This document shows, one piece after another, positions 33,955 to 45,093 of a DNA stretch of 64,000 nucleotides (positions are counted from its first letter, which is position 1; every line of letters begins with the position of its first letter). Origin of the DNA: Diphasiastrum complanatum (lineage: Eukaryota > Streptophyta > Lycopodiopsida > Lycopodiales > Lycopodiaceae); assembly GCA_029204225.1 (NCBI GenBank), contig CM055094.1, positions 18,247,179 through 18,311,178 on the forward strand, written 5' to 3'. Below the pieces are notes generated by a model. It was not told the origin of the DNA, made no database searches, and saw nothing but the letters and a program-made list of their open reading frames with translations. A program made the translations under genes and the position numbers.

Positions 33955-34575
33955 TGAACCAGACAGATCCAGCCCTGCTTGATTCTGATGTCGTTTGGTC
34001 AAAACGACCAATCTTTTCGGAGAGAACGCAGTTAGGGCACATGAGAAAGGACCACTTTTGTAGCTTTTCTCCCGATGGCTCAATTTTCCCTAACAACCTC
34101 CATTTCATGTGTCATCAGTTTCGATCGGTGGGCAATATCGAGTGGATCCAGCCTAGGACGTTGTTTGGTCAAATTGATCACTGGTCCTGGCGATTAGGCA
34201 CACGAGAAAGGACTACTTTTGCCGATTGTTGTCCAACAATCCAGTTTCTCCGAACGGGGCCCGTTTCATGTACAGTCAGTGTCGACCTATGGGCAACGTC
34301 GAGTGGAACCTGTGGGGATAGACGGGACGCCGAACGAATTGACGAGTAGCCCGAGACCTTCGTTCGAAGTTTTGCCCAGAAAAAATCTTTAGTGACACTT
34401 GACCAGTCAATACCTAGAATAGGTTGGACTTGTCCGGAATGGCCCGGAATGCTGTAGTAATGCTCGTGAGCCCCATACTAACCAAACGAATCCAGTTCGC
34501 GGCTCGATTTGGATGTCGTTTGTTCAAAATGGCGATTGGTTTCGGTGATAACGCAGTTAGGGCACACGGATCACA
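33955..34575. repeat. degenerate repeat, three copies
   Basis: Copy A (about 33960-34138) and copy B (about 34139-34320) are adjacent and diverged. Shared landmarks are TCGTTTGGTCAAAA/TTGTTTGGTCAAAT, GGCACAYGAGAAAGGACYAC, CCRTTTCATGT and GGGCAAYRTCGAGTGGA. Part of a third copy lies at 34487-34572 (ATGTCGTTTGTTCAAAATGG, AACGCAGTTAGGGCACA). The block is more GC-rich than its surroundings. A 131-codon ORF across it has no known motif. Confidence 0.6.
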
Positions 34576-35119
34576 AAAGGAAAGAACAAGAACAAGAACA
34601 AGCCAAGATTTGAGAAGACGAAATCCTCAAATTAAGAATCTTCTTCATGCGATCACTACCACAAACCAGGCCATACGGCCAACAAATGCTGGTTCAATCC
34701 AACAATACCTTGCATGTGTTAAAATATCACTTCCAACTTGTTGTATCTTGTAGATATCAAGTTATTTGAGCTTGATAGGATCTCACACGTGTGGAGTCTG
34801 TTCCCATGTGTGAAAGAATGTCCCTGTAGACATAGAATTTATTATTGCCTTGGTGTGCATCATCCTACACTCTTCACCCACTAATACACTATGAAGTTTT
34901 TCTATAGAACCATAGTGATCCAATGAATATAGGTGTTTACATGCTAGTTCGGAGTTGCCCACACGCGTGAACAGTACGGATTTTGATCCATAAAAAGTTT
35001 GGAATCAAATCCCCTCACCAAAACTTGGATACCAGCTCGTCGTCCCAATACTAGCGTTTTGCACCAAAAACCTACTAAAACTGGATTAGTCTTAAACACT
35101 AATTAATAGCCTTGTACTT

Positions 35120-35132
35120 GGCTTTAATACCA
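35120..35132 (-). other. degenerate primer-binding site
   Basis: On -, TGGTATTAAAGCC abuts the LTR start at 35133; two mismatches from the initiator-Met PBS. The internal side (34580-35119) has no coding and carries two more LTR-like palindromes (CACACGTGTG at 34784, CCACACGCGTG near 34959). Confidence 0.55.
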
Positions 35133-35822
35133 TGTTGAAAGTACAGTTCTAAGGACCATAAATGGATCTTTGAATGATCCACAAGGTAGAGTGTGTGCTT
35201 GATTAACAATCTATCAGATACTAGTCAACAAATCAAGATCTAGTTTAGCAGCTTGATAGAAAACAAGTAGATACAATCAAAGCATTGATCAAAAACTTAA
35301 AACTTAGTTCACATGTGTGAAAAGCAAGCTGATGTACGGCCTGTAGATAGAGTTTGAAGTGTGCCAAAGCTGGGTTTCATTGGAATCAATCACTATCATC
35401 ATACAAAAAGAGAAAATCCGAGTTTCTCCTTGAGGCTCCAAAAAGTTTCTATCTCCTCACTATGGAGAGTGGAAATACATAGTAAAAGACACTTCCTTTG
35501 CAAAGTTAGGTGAAAATCCATCAATTTAATAAGGAAGTAGACTCAAGTTTCTTGCCCTAAAGTGAAAACCCTAGCCTAGATCCTAGAGTCCTGCTTGGTA
35601 GGTGCATGGTAGGTACAAATCTCATCATAAATCAAGGTCTAGATCCTACAAAGTAGGAATCACTACCAAATGGACACAACCACTCCTCTTGACTCGTGGT
35701 AACCTACATTAGGTATAGATTTCCATGCGGCACTTTGGCCATACAAGTGACTAACAAGAAATATTGACAATATGTACAATATTCTACATGGCTAAATTTG
35801 CCAATGTAGGCAATTTTTCACA
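35133..35822 (-). repeat. copia LTR, family gamma-like
   Basis: About 690 bases. On -, it begins TGTGAAAAATTGCC and ends TTTCAACA. It shares with Cop6 the stretch TGTACGGCCTGTWKATAGAG near 35333. No polypurine tract precedes it, and no gag or pol of this element is found nearby. Confidence 0.65.
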
Positions 35823-36660
35823 CGAGGGCGCTCCAGCCACTATGTGATTATCCAAACCATTTTATGCTAACTATTGTTGCACCTACTACTTCATTGTACT
35901 CTAAACACACTAATTTTTAAATGTATTTATGAGTGTCTGCTCGACCTTGAATTCGAGACACCTTGGCTCTCCTACAAACTACTAGTCCTATAATATTGCC
36001 TTGTGGGCATCAAATGGTCATAATGCTTTTTGCTAATTTCATATTGTGTAATTTATGTTAGAACTTAATTTTGTGCATAACTTGTGTATGAATTTAAGTT
36101 ATTTATTGATACTATATACTACTATTGTAATTACAAATTTCATACTCTCAAATGCTCTTTGAAGACAAATTCAAATAAATTGAGACTATTCATAGTCTCA
36201 ATTCATACATGTCAATTTTAAATATCCAAATAAATGATGACCATAGAAGAGTCACATAGCATGTTACAAACAAATTTTTGTGTCTTCTATATTCTTAATA
36301 TGTAAGACTCACAAACAATTTGCTATATCAATCAAGAAGATGACAAATAATTCATAGAAAATCTTTTGGCACTTTAGAAAAATTTTCATTCTAATTATGT
36401 CCATTCACAATATATATTCACAAATGTATCCCAGTTGACGGTTGCAGGCTCAACTTTTTTTACTGCTCACAACCATGCAATAGAGCATCAAAACGATCAC
36501 CTCCAAACAAACCAATGTGTCAAATTCTGCATCCAAGCAATGCGCCTCCTAATGCCTTGTCATAGCGCACATGAAATGCACTGACAGAGCACATCCCTAT
36601 TGTGTCGTCGATGTAGCATAGGGGTTCGTTGCTGGGAGTGGCAACCTCACCTTCACCTGC
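35823..36660. other. no recognised gene
   Basis: AT-rich unique sequence without coding motifs. Confidence 0.4.
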
Positions 36661-36958
<298 letters not shown>

Positions 36959-37380
36959 GGAGATGGAGAAACCAAGAGACTTTATTAGAATGAGAATGGA
37001 AGATGATACAATACAAAGGAAATGGCTCTCTCTTATAGATTTAGAGGTGAGTCTCCTTCACTCTCATTGGCCACTTCATTGGGGCAATGATTCTAATCCA
37101 AGCCTTCCAAAGAAACACAACTTAAATCTAATGGTGCTAAGAAAGCACAAGGGCACTCACATGATTCATGTGAGTTCTGCTTTGTGCAACTTAGATTCCT
37201 TATTTTTCAGCTTGACTTTGTGAACTTGGGCCTCAAACACATGTAAAAAAATAAAAGACGATAAAGTATTGCAAGATGCAATCATATCCTACCTTCAAGA
37301 ATTCACAGTAGCCAAATCTACTTGGAGCATTTGAGTGTCATGTATGACGTTGGAGATGAAGAATATGCAAAGATGTATAC

Positions 37381-37956
37381 ATGGTCAAAGGAATGGTTAA
37401 AAGATGCATTGAATCGTTCAAAGTCATGCCTCCACTGCCGATAATAGTCAAAAATAATGTTCATCACTTGTATTTGAAGTCCAAAGGCTTAGATTTGGAA
37501 CCAAATCAAAGTCCTTGGAGAATTTGTATAGATGGCCTTCAATTTGAAAGACATGCAGAATTCTCAAAAAAGGTTGATGGTCCTATATCTATAGGATTGA
37601 TCATTCTAGATACACAACTACATAAATTTATTTTGAAAAAATGGACAAAGAAATATTTCAAAGCTTCAATCTCTCATGCCCAAACTTTTAATGGTACTAA
37701 TGAACTAGTCATGGTATCGTTTATGGATTTTATATATATTTCAAATCTAGTTATGGCATTGCAAGAACTAGAATATACTTTTCATTATGAGGTAGGAGTT
37801 TACAGATTAAAATTAGAGAAACAAGAAATTATAACAAAGTCCTACACACTAGCAGTTGTGGTAATCTTTTTAAGTAAAGATTCCAGATTTGTCACCTACA
37901 ACAACTTAATTCTAAATAGAACAAGACAATTTACATTTCATGGGAAACTTCAATGA
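37381..37956 (+). CDS. hypothetical 191-codon ORF, unrecognised
   Basis: I do not recognise this product. It is Lys/Ile-rich with segments such as SPWRICIDGLQFERHAEF, SIGLIILDTQLHKFILKKW and QTFNGTNELVMVSFMDF. The codon immediately before the listed start is open and the frame can be read upstream as YDVGDEEYAKMYTWSKEW in another frame, so the start is uncertain. After its stop, a second frame (LDEEDDIEDQPYEMVG) continues for about 60 codons, which suggests a once longer protein with a frameshift. It could be a decayed host or transposon gene, or chance. Confidence 0.3.
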   Translation: MVKGMVKRCIESFKVMPPLPIIVKNNVHHLYLKSKGLDLEPNQSPWRICIDGLQFERHAEFSKKVDGPISIGLIILDTQLHKFILKKWTKKYFKASISHAQTFNGTNELVMVSFMDFIYISNLVMALQELEYTFHYEVGVYRLKLEKQEIITKSYTLAVVVIFLSKDSRFVTYNNLILNRTRQFTFHGKLQ

Positions 37957-38649
37957 TAACTTTGGATGAAGAGGACGACATTGAAGACCAACCATATGAA
38001 ATGGTTGGAATTCATTTACTGAAAATTTTTAAGGATCCTATTTTTAATCAAGATCTCGTAAAAGCATTTTGTAGATAAGATCAATTTGTAGTAAATCCTT
38101 TCTATGAAGGAATTGCTTTGAGAAAAGGTCTACTAATGGAACAAAAAAGAGTTGTCATTGTATTGATTGATATAAAACTCCTCTATGTACATGAATTGAA
38201 TCTTATCATTTGATATTATTTTTTTAGTGATTTCATTATGAATTATATCATGGTTTTTCTTTTTGTCTACCAAAATTAACATGAACCATGTGCTTATGCT
38301 CATATACTCAATATCCACTATACTATCAATAAAAAATAGTAAAAACTCAATAAATAATTATAATTTTTTTTTACTAACACTTATTTCAACAATCTTCTTT
38401 GTGAACGTTGTGACAGGAAGTACAAAAGGAAAAGAGATCACTTTACAAAAGGTGGAACTTGATAAAATAGAAAAAAAATACAATTTTCAAGTTTTATAAA
38501 TAATGACAAACATTTTTTGCAAGAAATGTCATGTGAAAGCATAGTGAAAAGTTGCACTATCATACACTGATACTAGATCTCAATGGACTATTGATGTGCA
38601 CGTTTGGAAATGGTCCAACCAACCAAAAGATTTATAACATTGGGTGGGA
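37957..38649. other. no recognised gene
   Basis: Strongly AT-rich. The continuation LDEEDDIEDQPYEM... noted for the preceding ORF is the only hint of coding. Confidence 0.35.
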
Positions 38650-38960
38650 AAGGTGGGAAAGATTCAACTAATTTCATCATATTTGTTATATTTCCATATT
38701 TGGCATATTAAGGCCAAAACTTGTTTTATACTTAGAGATTGACTTTTCAAAGTTCATTAGTCTAAATGTTATTTGAATATTTGAAAGTATGGGAAAGTTA
38801 GAATGCGAGCTTGAGTAGATTCAAATTTGAATAGTTGGGTACATTGAATCTAGACCCAAAAATAGTAGGGTTTGCATTTTGGAGGGAAACCCAAGTGGCC
38901 AAATAGGAATTAGACCTGTTATAAAAGGATGTAACTCGTGGAGAGAGCTATCTTCTCTCT
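38650..38960 (+). repeat. Cop7 LTR, partial, family delta
   Basis: It is closely related, inverted, to 40480-40785. Landmarks are CATATTTGGCATATTRAGGC, TTTGAATAGTTGGGTACATT and a probable TATA box, TATAAAAGG (38921). The match ends after TATCTTCTCTCT, and protease coding follows almost at once, so the end of the LTR, leader and gag are deleted. Confidence 0.8.
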
Positions 38961-40179
38961 ACTTCACTTCTTTGTTGGCATATGGAGACGACAAGAGGGT
39001 GATCTACATAGCCAATGATGGTGAGTGTGCAATCAAAGGAATTGGCACAATTTCTATTTCTCTCTCTACAAATAGGAATGTTCATTTGGAGGATGTCTTG
39101 TTTATTCCATCTATTACCAAGAATTTGCTTAGTGTGAGTCAAATGCTAAGTAAAGGCCTCAAGGTGGATGTGTTGCAAGGGAGTAAATACCTATTCAAGA
39201 GGTTTGGCATAAAAGGATGGGACAACTCAGCTTCAAGTCATTGGAGGTAATGGCTTGGAAGAAGATTGTGATAGGTCTTCCAAGTTCCTTCAGTGGCATC
39301 AAACATGTTTGTGAGTCTTGTGCTTTGTCAAAGTCACGTAGACAACCCTATATTAGATCTATATCTAGATCTACAAAGCCTTTTCAATTGTACATTCGGA
39401 TGTTCATGGATTCACTACAATTAACAATAGTGGAGCTAAAATGTATGTAACATTCATTGATGATTTTAGTAGATTTTGTTGGATATATCTACTAAAGAAC
39501 AAGGATGAAGTGTATGATATCTTTATTAATGCAAAGGAGAACCAATTTTCCACAAGGATCAAGTACTTCAGGAGTGACAATGGTGGTGAGTACATATCTA
39601 CCAAGTTCAAGGCCTTTTGTGATGAGCATGGGATCAAGAGGGAGTATACAACATCAAGGACCCCATGACAAAATGGAGTGGCTGAAAGGAAGAATAGGAC
39701 TTTATGTGAAAGTCCTAAAGCTATGAGGTTGTGTGCCAATTTCTTGTGCAATAGGTGGCCGAGTGCTATTTTGGATGGAAGGACACCTTTTGATATGCTA
39801 TTCAAGAGGAGGCCGAGTGTCAACTTTCTAAGAACCTTTGGATGCACATGGTATGTCAACATTACTCTTCATGATAAGTATTTTTGTTGGATATAGTGAG
39901 GTGAGTAAAGCCTACAAGGTTTACATTCCTTCTACTAACAAGGTGATTGTTGGTAGAGATGTCATTTTTGATGAGGGAAACATTCCAAAAGTTTCTTCAA
40001 GCATGGTTGATGGTAGTGTGGATGGATCTAACATTCTTGATGTTGATGAAAAGGATCCTACTTTTGATGGTGATGATGATGGACCTTCATCAAGACAAAA
40101 GCCAAGGAGAACATCAAGAGAAAGACAAGTACCTTACGTGAAAGATTTCAGATCCTTAAGATCCAATCTACTTGAATGA
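38961..40179 (+). pseudogene. Cop7: copia protease tail and integrase, broken
   Basis: Frames on + give IKGIGTISISLSTNRNVHLE and VLFIPSITKNLLSVSQ (end of protease), then after a shift the CESCALSKSRRQPY part of the integrase finger without its His pair. The integrase core follows: MYVTFIDDFSRFCWIYLL, RSDNGGEYISTKF, an in-frame TGA at 39666, QNGVAERKNRTLCESPKA and FLRTFGCTWYVN. After another shift, YKVYIPSTNKVIVGRDVIF precedes an acidic linker. The catalytic Asp of the first motif and the RT are missing. It ends exactly where the inverted LTR at 40177 begins. Confidence 0.88.
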
Positions 40180-40785
40180 TCTTTGGTTAGAAAGAGAAAT
40201 ACACTACCAATCTCACCAATGTAGAAAAATCAGCATCTACACACAAAATGAGATGCAAACACCGATAGAACTTGATCAAACTTGAATGAAATGAAAAAGT
40301 ACTATTGTTGTCCGTACAAAACCATCAAGCTACTATATTTCACACGTGTGGATCCAAAAATAGCAAATATAGATCACTCTACACATAGAATTGCAAGCAA
40401 TCACCAAGATAGTGCACCAATGGATAGTAGAACCCAAGAGAACCATGTATAAGCATGAAACGAGATAGAGAAGAGAGAAGATAGCTCTCTCCATGAGTTA
40501 CATCCTTTTATAGCAGATCCAAACCCTATTTGGCCACTTGGCTTTAAGACCAAAATGCTAACCCTACTAATCTTGGGTCTAGAATCAATGTACCCAACTA
40601 TTCAAATTTAATCTACTTAAACTCGCATTCTAACTTTACCACACTTTCAAAAAGTGTTTATTCAAATGAAATTTAGACTAATGAACTTTAAAAAGTCAAC
40701 CTCTAAGTCTAAAACAAGTTTTGGCCTCAATATGCCAAATATGAAAATATTGCAAAATGAAATGAAACTAGTTGAATTTTTCACA
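40177..40785 (-). repeat. Cop8 3' LTR, family delta
   Basis: On - it begins TGTGAAAAATTCAACTAG after the purine tract GTTGAAGAGAGAG (40786-40798) and ends near 40177 (TCA on -, TGA on +). A TATA-like CTATAAAAGG is read on - near 40505, and CACACGTGTG lies at 40341-40350. It is inverted with respect to 38650-38960. Confidence 0.85.
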
Positions 40786-41455
40786 CTCTCTCTTCAACTA
40801 GTTTTAGCATAGACTTTGATAATACTCCAAGTGAAATCCTATGCTTCATGAACAAATCTTTTCCCAATTCTTTGGTGAAAATATCAGTTACACATTCCCT
40901 TGAAGACACATGTTGAAGCTCCACCTCCTTTGCAATGACTTGCTCCCTCACAAAGTGATATTGTATCTCAATATGCTTGCTCCTAGTATGAAAGATAAGA
41001 TTGGATGCCATTCTTTGGGCTGATTGATTGTCACAAAAGATGATTGGGCTCTCTGAAAAATCCAGCAAATGAAGATCCTTGATCATCTTTTGATCCATAC
41101 CATCTCCTTTGTGCAATCTGTAAGAGCTTTGTACTCGGCCTCACTAGATGACAATGAGATAGTGGCTTGTTTCTTTGACATCCATGATATAGCTCCATCA
41201 CCTATGAAAATACAATAAGCACTAATGGATTTTCTATCCATTACATCTCCAGCATAGTCCGAATCTAAAAATCCAAAAAGATTAGGTGATGATCCCTCAT
41301 ACAATATGCCAAAATCTCGAGTTCCCATGATGTACCTCAAAACTTGCTTTCCAAGTTTCCAATGCTCTTCACTAGGATCTTGAATGAATTGACTCAATCT
41401 TCCAACACAATAGCTTAGATCAGGTCTAGTAATGGATAGATAGATGAGTGAATAG
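40781..41455 (-). pseudogene. Cop8: copia RNase H end of pol
   Basis: On -, the frame opens with YLSITRPDLSYCVGRLSQF (RT end), DYAGDVMDRKSISAYCIF and SLSSSEAEYKALTDCTKE (RNase H). A frameshift near 41095 leads to FCDNQSAQRMASN, HTRSKHIEIQYHFVRE and VTDIFTKELG. The stop lies just inside the LTR. Everything upstream of the RT thumb is missing and is replaced by an LTR fragment at 41456. Confidence 0.88.
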
Positions 41456-41540
41456 TCTAAAACAAGTTTTGGCCTCAATATGCCAAATATGAAAATATAA
41501 CAAAAATATGATGAAACGAGTTGAATCTTTCACACTATCC
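41456..41540 (-). repeat. Cop8 LTR fragment (U3 start)
   Basis: About 85 bases (TCTAAAACAAGTTTTGGCCT, AATATGCCAAATATGAAAAT) duplicate 40701-40785 in direct orientation. The fragment sits on the far side of the RNase H piece, so pol is bracketed by two copies of U3. Confidence 0.75.
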
Positions 41541-42276
41541 TACGGACACGATCAATTGCTTCTTCTACACTTTTTCAAATTGGTATCACATATATAAGGA
41601 GGGCACAATGTTGAAAATGAAAAATCATTTATCTTAACTTTAGGCTTTGGTAAAAGTTTTTTCTATGTGTATGTAATTGTTGGTTGATTCTGACGAATCC
41701 CCAAGATACTCAGACAGAGCAACTCAAGAGCACCTCTCACCTTAGACCAAGGAGGTCTCTGAGAAGAAGAGACTAACGAAGACTAAGAGCTGAGTATGAG
41801 AGCCGAGAAATGCTAGTTAGGAATGACAAGCAAGAACTGTGCAAGCCTCATGGTGAATCCTGAAAGATGGAATGACCATGTAGAAACTAGTATTTCTAGG
41901 CAAAGCAAAAATGCAAGTAGGCCCCTCTTAAGGAAAGTAGAGTGAGCCACCTTTTGATGGTGACCTCTAGTGGAGAGCATTATTCCACTTGTAATTTGTG
42001 TAATGTGGAAATGCCACTAGGATGTCACCCAAGGAGCTCTTTTGCTTATTTAAGAGACTCCCTCTTTGTGAAGAGGAGCTTTTTGCATTGTATCTACTCC
42101 ATGTCTAATAAGAAGATTTTCCATGAGTTTGATGCTACACTAAGCTCCTTGATCATGATGGTTTTCTTGAGTGATGCCCCTATGATCATGCCTTCCATTC
42201 ATATTGTGTGTGGTTGTGGACTTAGAGTGGATTAGTTTTCATGCTTTCCTAGTTGTAGATTAGATTTTCTTTCTGT
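41541..42276. other. no recognised gene
   Basis: Not matched to copia gag or protease even though intact pol follows. A 97-codon ORF (41942-42235) has no known motif. Confidence 0.35.
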
Positions 42277-45075
42277 TTGGTGGATAAGTGTAGGTTGCAA
42301 GTTGATACTTGCACTATCAAGAAGAATGATGAGATACTTGCATTAGGATCTAGATTTGGTGGCATCTATAAACTAGATCCAAATGAGTATGTGAATGCTT
42401 GTAATGTTGCTCTTGTGAACAAGCTCTCTATGGAGGAATTATGGCATAGGAGGTTGGGACATCCCAACTACAAATCCATGCTCTCTATGATCAAAGAATC
42501 CAAAGTTATTGGCTTGCCAAAGTCATTCTCCAAGAAGATCAAGCCTTGTGAGGCTTGTGCTATTGCTAAATCTCACAAAAAGCCATTTACAAGATCTTCT
42601 ATCAAAAGCAAGCATCCTTTGGAGTTAATCCACTTGGATGTGCATTTCTCATCAACTACAAGCAATGGAGGAGCCACTTGTTTTGTTACTTTCATTGATG
42701 ATTACACAAGATTCACTTGGATATATCTTCTTGCTTCAAAATCTATGGTGTTTGATCATTTCCTTATTTTCAAAGCTTATGTAGAGAAGCAATTCTCATT
42801 CAAGATTAAAGCTCTTAGAAGTGATGGAGGTGGTGAATATATCTCCAATAAATTTCAAGATTTCTGTGAGCTTGAAGGCATTAAAAGAGAGTTTTCTTGT
42901 GCCTACTCTCCATCTCAAAATGGAGTGACCGAGAGAAAGAATAGATCTCTATGTGAATGTGCAAAATCTATGAGAATTGAGGCATCTTTGCCCAAAGATT
43001 TTTGGGGAGAAGCCATTAATTGTGCAAATTATCTTTGCAATAGGCTCCCACATATAGCTCTTGGAGGAAAGTCACCATATGAAATCTTATTTTTGAAGAA
43101 GCCTAAGGTTGATCACCTTAGAGTTTTTGGATGCTTATGCTTTGTCCATATTCCCTTGGAAACAAGGAAGAAGGAAGATCCTAGTGCATGCAAAGGGATC
43201 ATGGTTGGATACTCATCCACCAAGAAGGCCTATAGAGTCTTTATACTCTCTACTTCTCAAGTTATTGAAAGTAGAGATGTTGTCTTTCATGAAGATCAAC
43301 ACTCATCATTTGAAGAGGCCAAGATCAAGAAATCTATGGATGCATCATCAATTATTGATTTTGAAGACAATCATGATGTGATGGGATCGAGATTTGAAGA
43401 AGACTCTCCTCGGATTTTTTCACCAAGAAGATCCATGAGAGATAGATCCGAGCCTAAGAGGCTCTCATATGTTGACAAAGGCAAACAAGTGGATCTTGAT
43501 TCCACTAATTATGTTTTTTATGTCTCTCATGAAGAGTCAAAGAATGTACAAGAGGCACTCAATACCAAGGAGTGGTATGATGCCATGAAGCAAGAGTATG
43601 ATGCATTGATCACCAACAATACTTGGGAGCTTGTGGATCCTCCTTCCAACAAGCATGTGATTGGTTGCAAGTGGGTATTTCGGATCAAGTTCAATCATGA
43701 TGGCACCATCAACAAGCATAAAGCAAGATTATGTGCCAAAGGATTTGCTCAAATCCATGGTCTTGATTATGAGGAGACCTTTGCACCCGTTGCAAAGATG
43801 GTGACAATAAGAATTCTTATTTCTCTTGCTTGTTTTTTCAAGTGGAAGGTGTTCCAATTAGATGTATCCAATGCTTTTCTAAATGGTTATCTTGAGAAGG
43901 AGATCTATGTGGAACAACCTCAAGGATTCATCAAGGATGAGTCCAAAGTGTGCTTTCTCTTCAAAAGTCTTTATGGACTCAAGCAAGCACCAAGATCATG
44001 GTATTCAAGACTTAACTCTTTCCTTATCTCACTAGGATTTACTCTTAGTGACTATGATCCTTCCATGTATCTAAAGTTTGTTGATAGCAATATTGTCATT
44101 CTTCTAATTTATGTTGATGACATTATTCTTTGTGGAAGTTGTATCAAGCTAGTTGATGAAACCAAGCTAGCACTTGGATGTGAGTTTAAAATGCAAGATC
44201 TAGGAAAGATACATTACATCCTAGGGCTAGAAATTGATTTTTATGAAAATCATGTCTTTATATGCCAATCTAGATATGCTCACTCTATGTTGAAAAAATT
44301 CCATATGGAAAATTCTAAGAGCATAGATACTCCAATGGAGCAAATTGTAAAAGATCCTAATAAAGGTGATGAAAGACCCTTTGAGGACATCACACTTTTT
44401 AGGAGTCTTGTAGGCTCCTTGATTCGGCTTACCATTACTAGGCCCGATCTTAGTTTTTGTGTGCACAAATTGAGTCAATTTATGCAAGAACCTAAGATCC
44501 ATCATTGGAAGATGGCCAAGAGAATTTTAAGATATGTATCTTCATCTTGTGATTATGGTTTACTCTATAAAAGTGAAGATCTATCCATTATTGGCTACTC
44601 GGATTCGGACTTTGCAAGTGACAAAATGGATCGAAAGTCTATTAGTGCATACACTATCTTTCTTGGAGGCAATCTAATATCTTGGCTTTCCAAAAAGCAA
44701 GATACTATATCTCTCTCTTCATGTGAGGCCGAGTACAAAGCACTCACTACAACTACCAAAGAAGTGCTTTGGATCAAGAGGTTATTAATGGAACTAAAGT
44801 GCATCAAGGAGGATGATCTACCAATGATCAAGTGTGATAACATCTCGGCCCAAGCTCTTGCCAATAATCCCATATTTCATGCAAGAAGCAAGCACATAGA
44901 AGTGGCACACCATTTTGTGAGAGAAAAGCTTATTGGAGGAGAAATCTATTTGGAGCATGTCAACTCGTCCTCTTGTATTGCCGATCTACTCAACAAGCCT
45001 TTGAGAAAAAGTGCTTTCATCAAGCATAGATCTAATCTTGGAGTTATATCAAGATCAATGCTCAAATCTTCATAG
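42277..45075 (+). CDS. Cop9: uninterrupted copia Pol (integrase-RT-RNase H), 932 codons
   Basis: The only intact long ORF in the window. The HHCC finger is at residues 56-94 (ELWHRRLGHPN ... CEACAIAK). The integrase catalytic residues are D121 (IHLDVHF), D183 (RSDGGGEYIS) and E219 (NGVTERKNRS). The conserved LRVFGCLCFVHIP and VIESRDVVF blocks follow. RT starts about residue 450 (WELVDPPSNKHVIGCKWVF, YEETFAPVAKM), has VFQLDVSNAFLNGYLEKEIY, SLYGLKQAPRSWY and the catalytic LIYVDDIILCG near residue 612. RNase H follows from about 770 (YSDSDFASDKMDRKSISAYT, SSCEAEYKAL, KHIEVAHHFVREKL, IADLLNKPL). The polypurine tract and 3' LTR follow at once. Gag and protease are not found upstream, so the start at 42277 is only the first usable codon and the copy is 5' truncated or rearranged. 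Confidence 0.93.
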   Translation: MVDKCRLQVDTCTIKKNDEILALGSRFGGIYKLDPNEYVNACNVALVNKLSMEELWHRRLGHPNYKSMLSMIKESKVIGLPKSFSKKIKPCEACAIAKSHKKPFTRSSIKSKHPLELIHLDVHFSSTTSNGGATCFVTFIDDYTRFTWIYLLASKSMVFDHFLIFKAYVEKQFSFKIKALRSDGGGEYISNKFQDFCELEGIKREFSCAYSPSQNGVTERKNRSLCECAKSMRIEASLPKDFWGEAINCANYLCNRLPHIALGGKSPYEILFLKKPKVDHLRVFGCLCFVHIPLETRKKEDPSACKGIMVGYSSTKKAYRVFILSTSQVIESRDVVFHEDQHSSFEEAKIKKSMDASSIIDFEDNHDVMGSRFEEDSPRIFSPRRSMRDRSEPKRLSYVDKGKQVDLDSTNYVFYVSHEESKNVQEALNTKEWYDAMKQEYDALITNNTWELVDPPSNKHVIGCKWVFRIKFNHDGTINKHKARLCAKGFAQIHGLDYEETFAPVAKMVTIRILISLACFFKWKVFQLDVSNAFLNGYLEKEIYVEQPQGFIKDESKVCFLFKSLYGLKQAPRSWYSRLNSFLISLGFTLSDYDPSMYLKFVDSNIVILLIYVDDIILCGSCIKLVDETKLALGCEFKMQDLGKIHYILGLEIDFYENHVFICQSRYAHSMLKKFHMENSKSIDTPMEQIVKDPNKGDERPFEDITLFRSLVGSLIRLTITRPDLSFCVHKLSQFMQEPKIHHWKMAKRILRYVSSSCDYGLLYKSEDLSIIGYSDSDFASDKMDRKSISAYTIFLGGNLISWLSKKQDTISLSSCEAEYKALTTTTKEVLWIKRLLMELKCIKEDDLPMIKCDNISAQALANNPIFHARSKHIEVAHHFVREKLIGGEIYLEHVNSSSCIADLLNKPLRKSAFIKHRSNLGVISRSMLKSS

Positions 45076-45093
45076 ATAATCTTTTAGGAGGAG

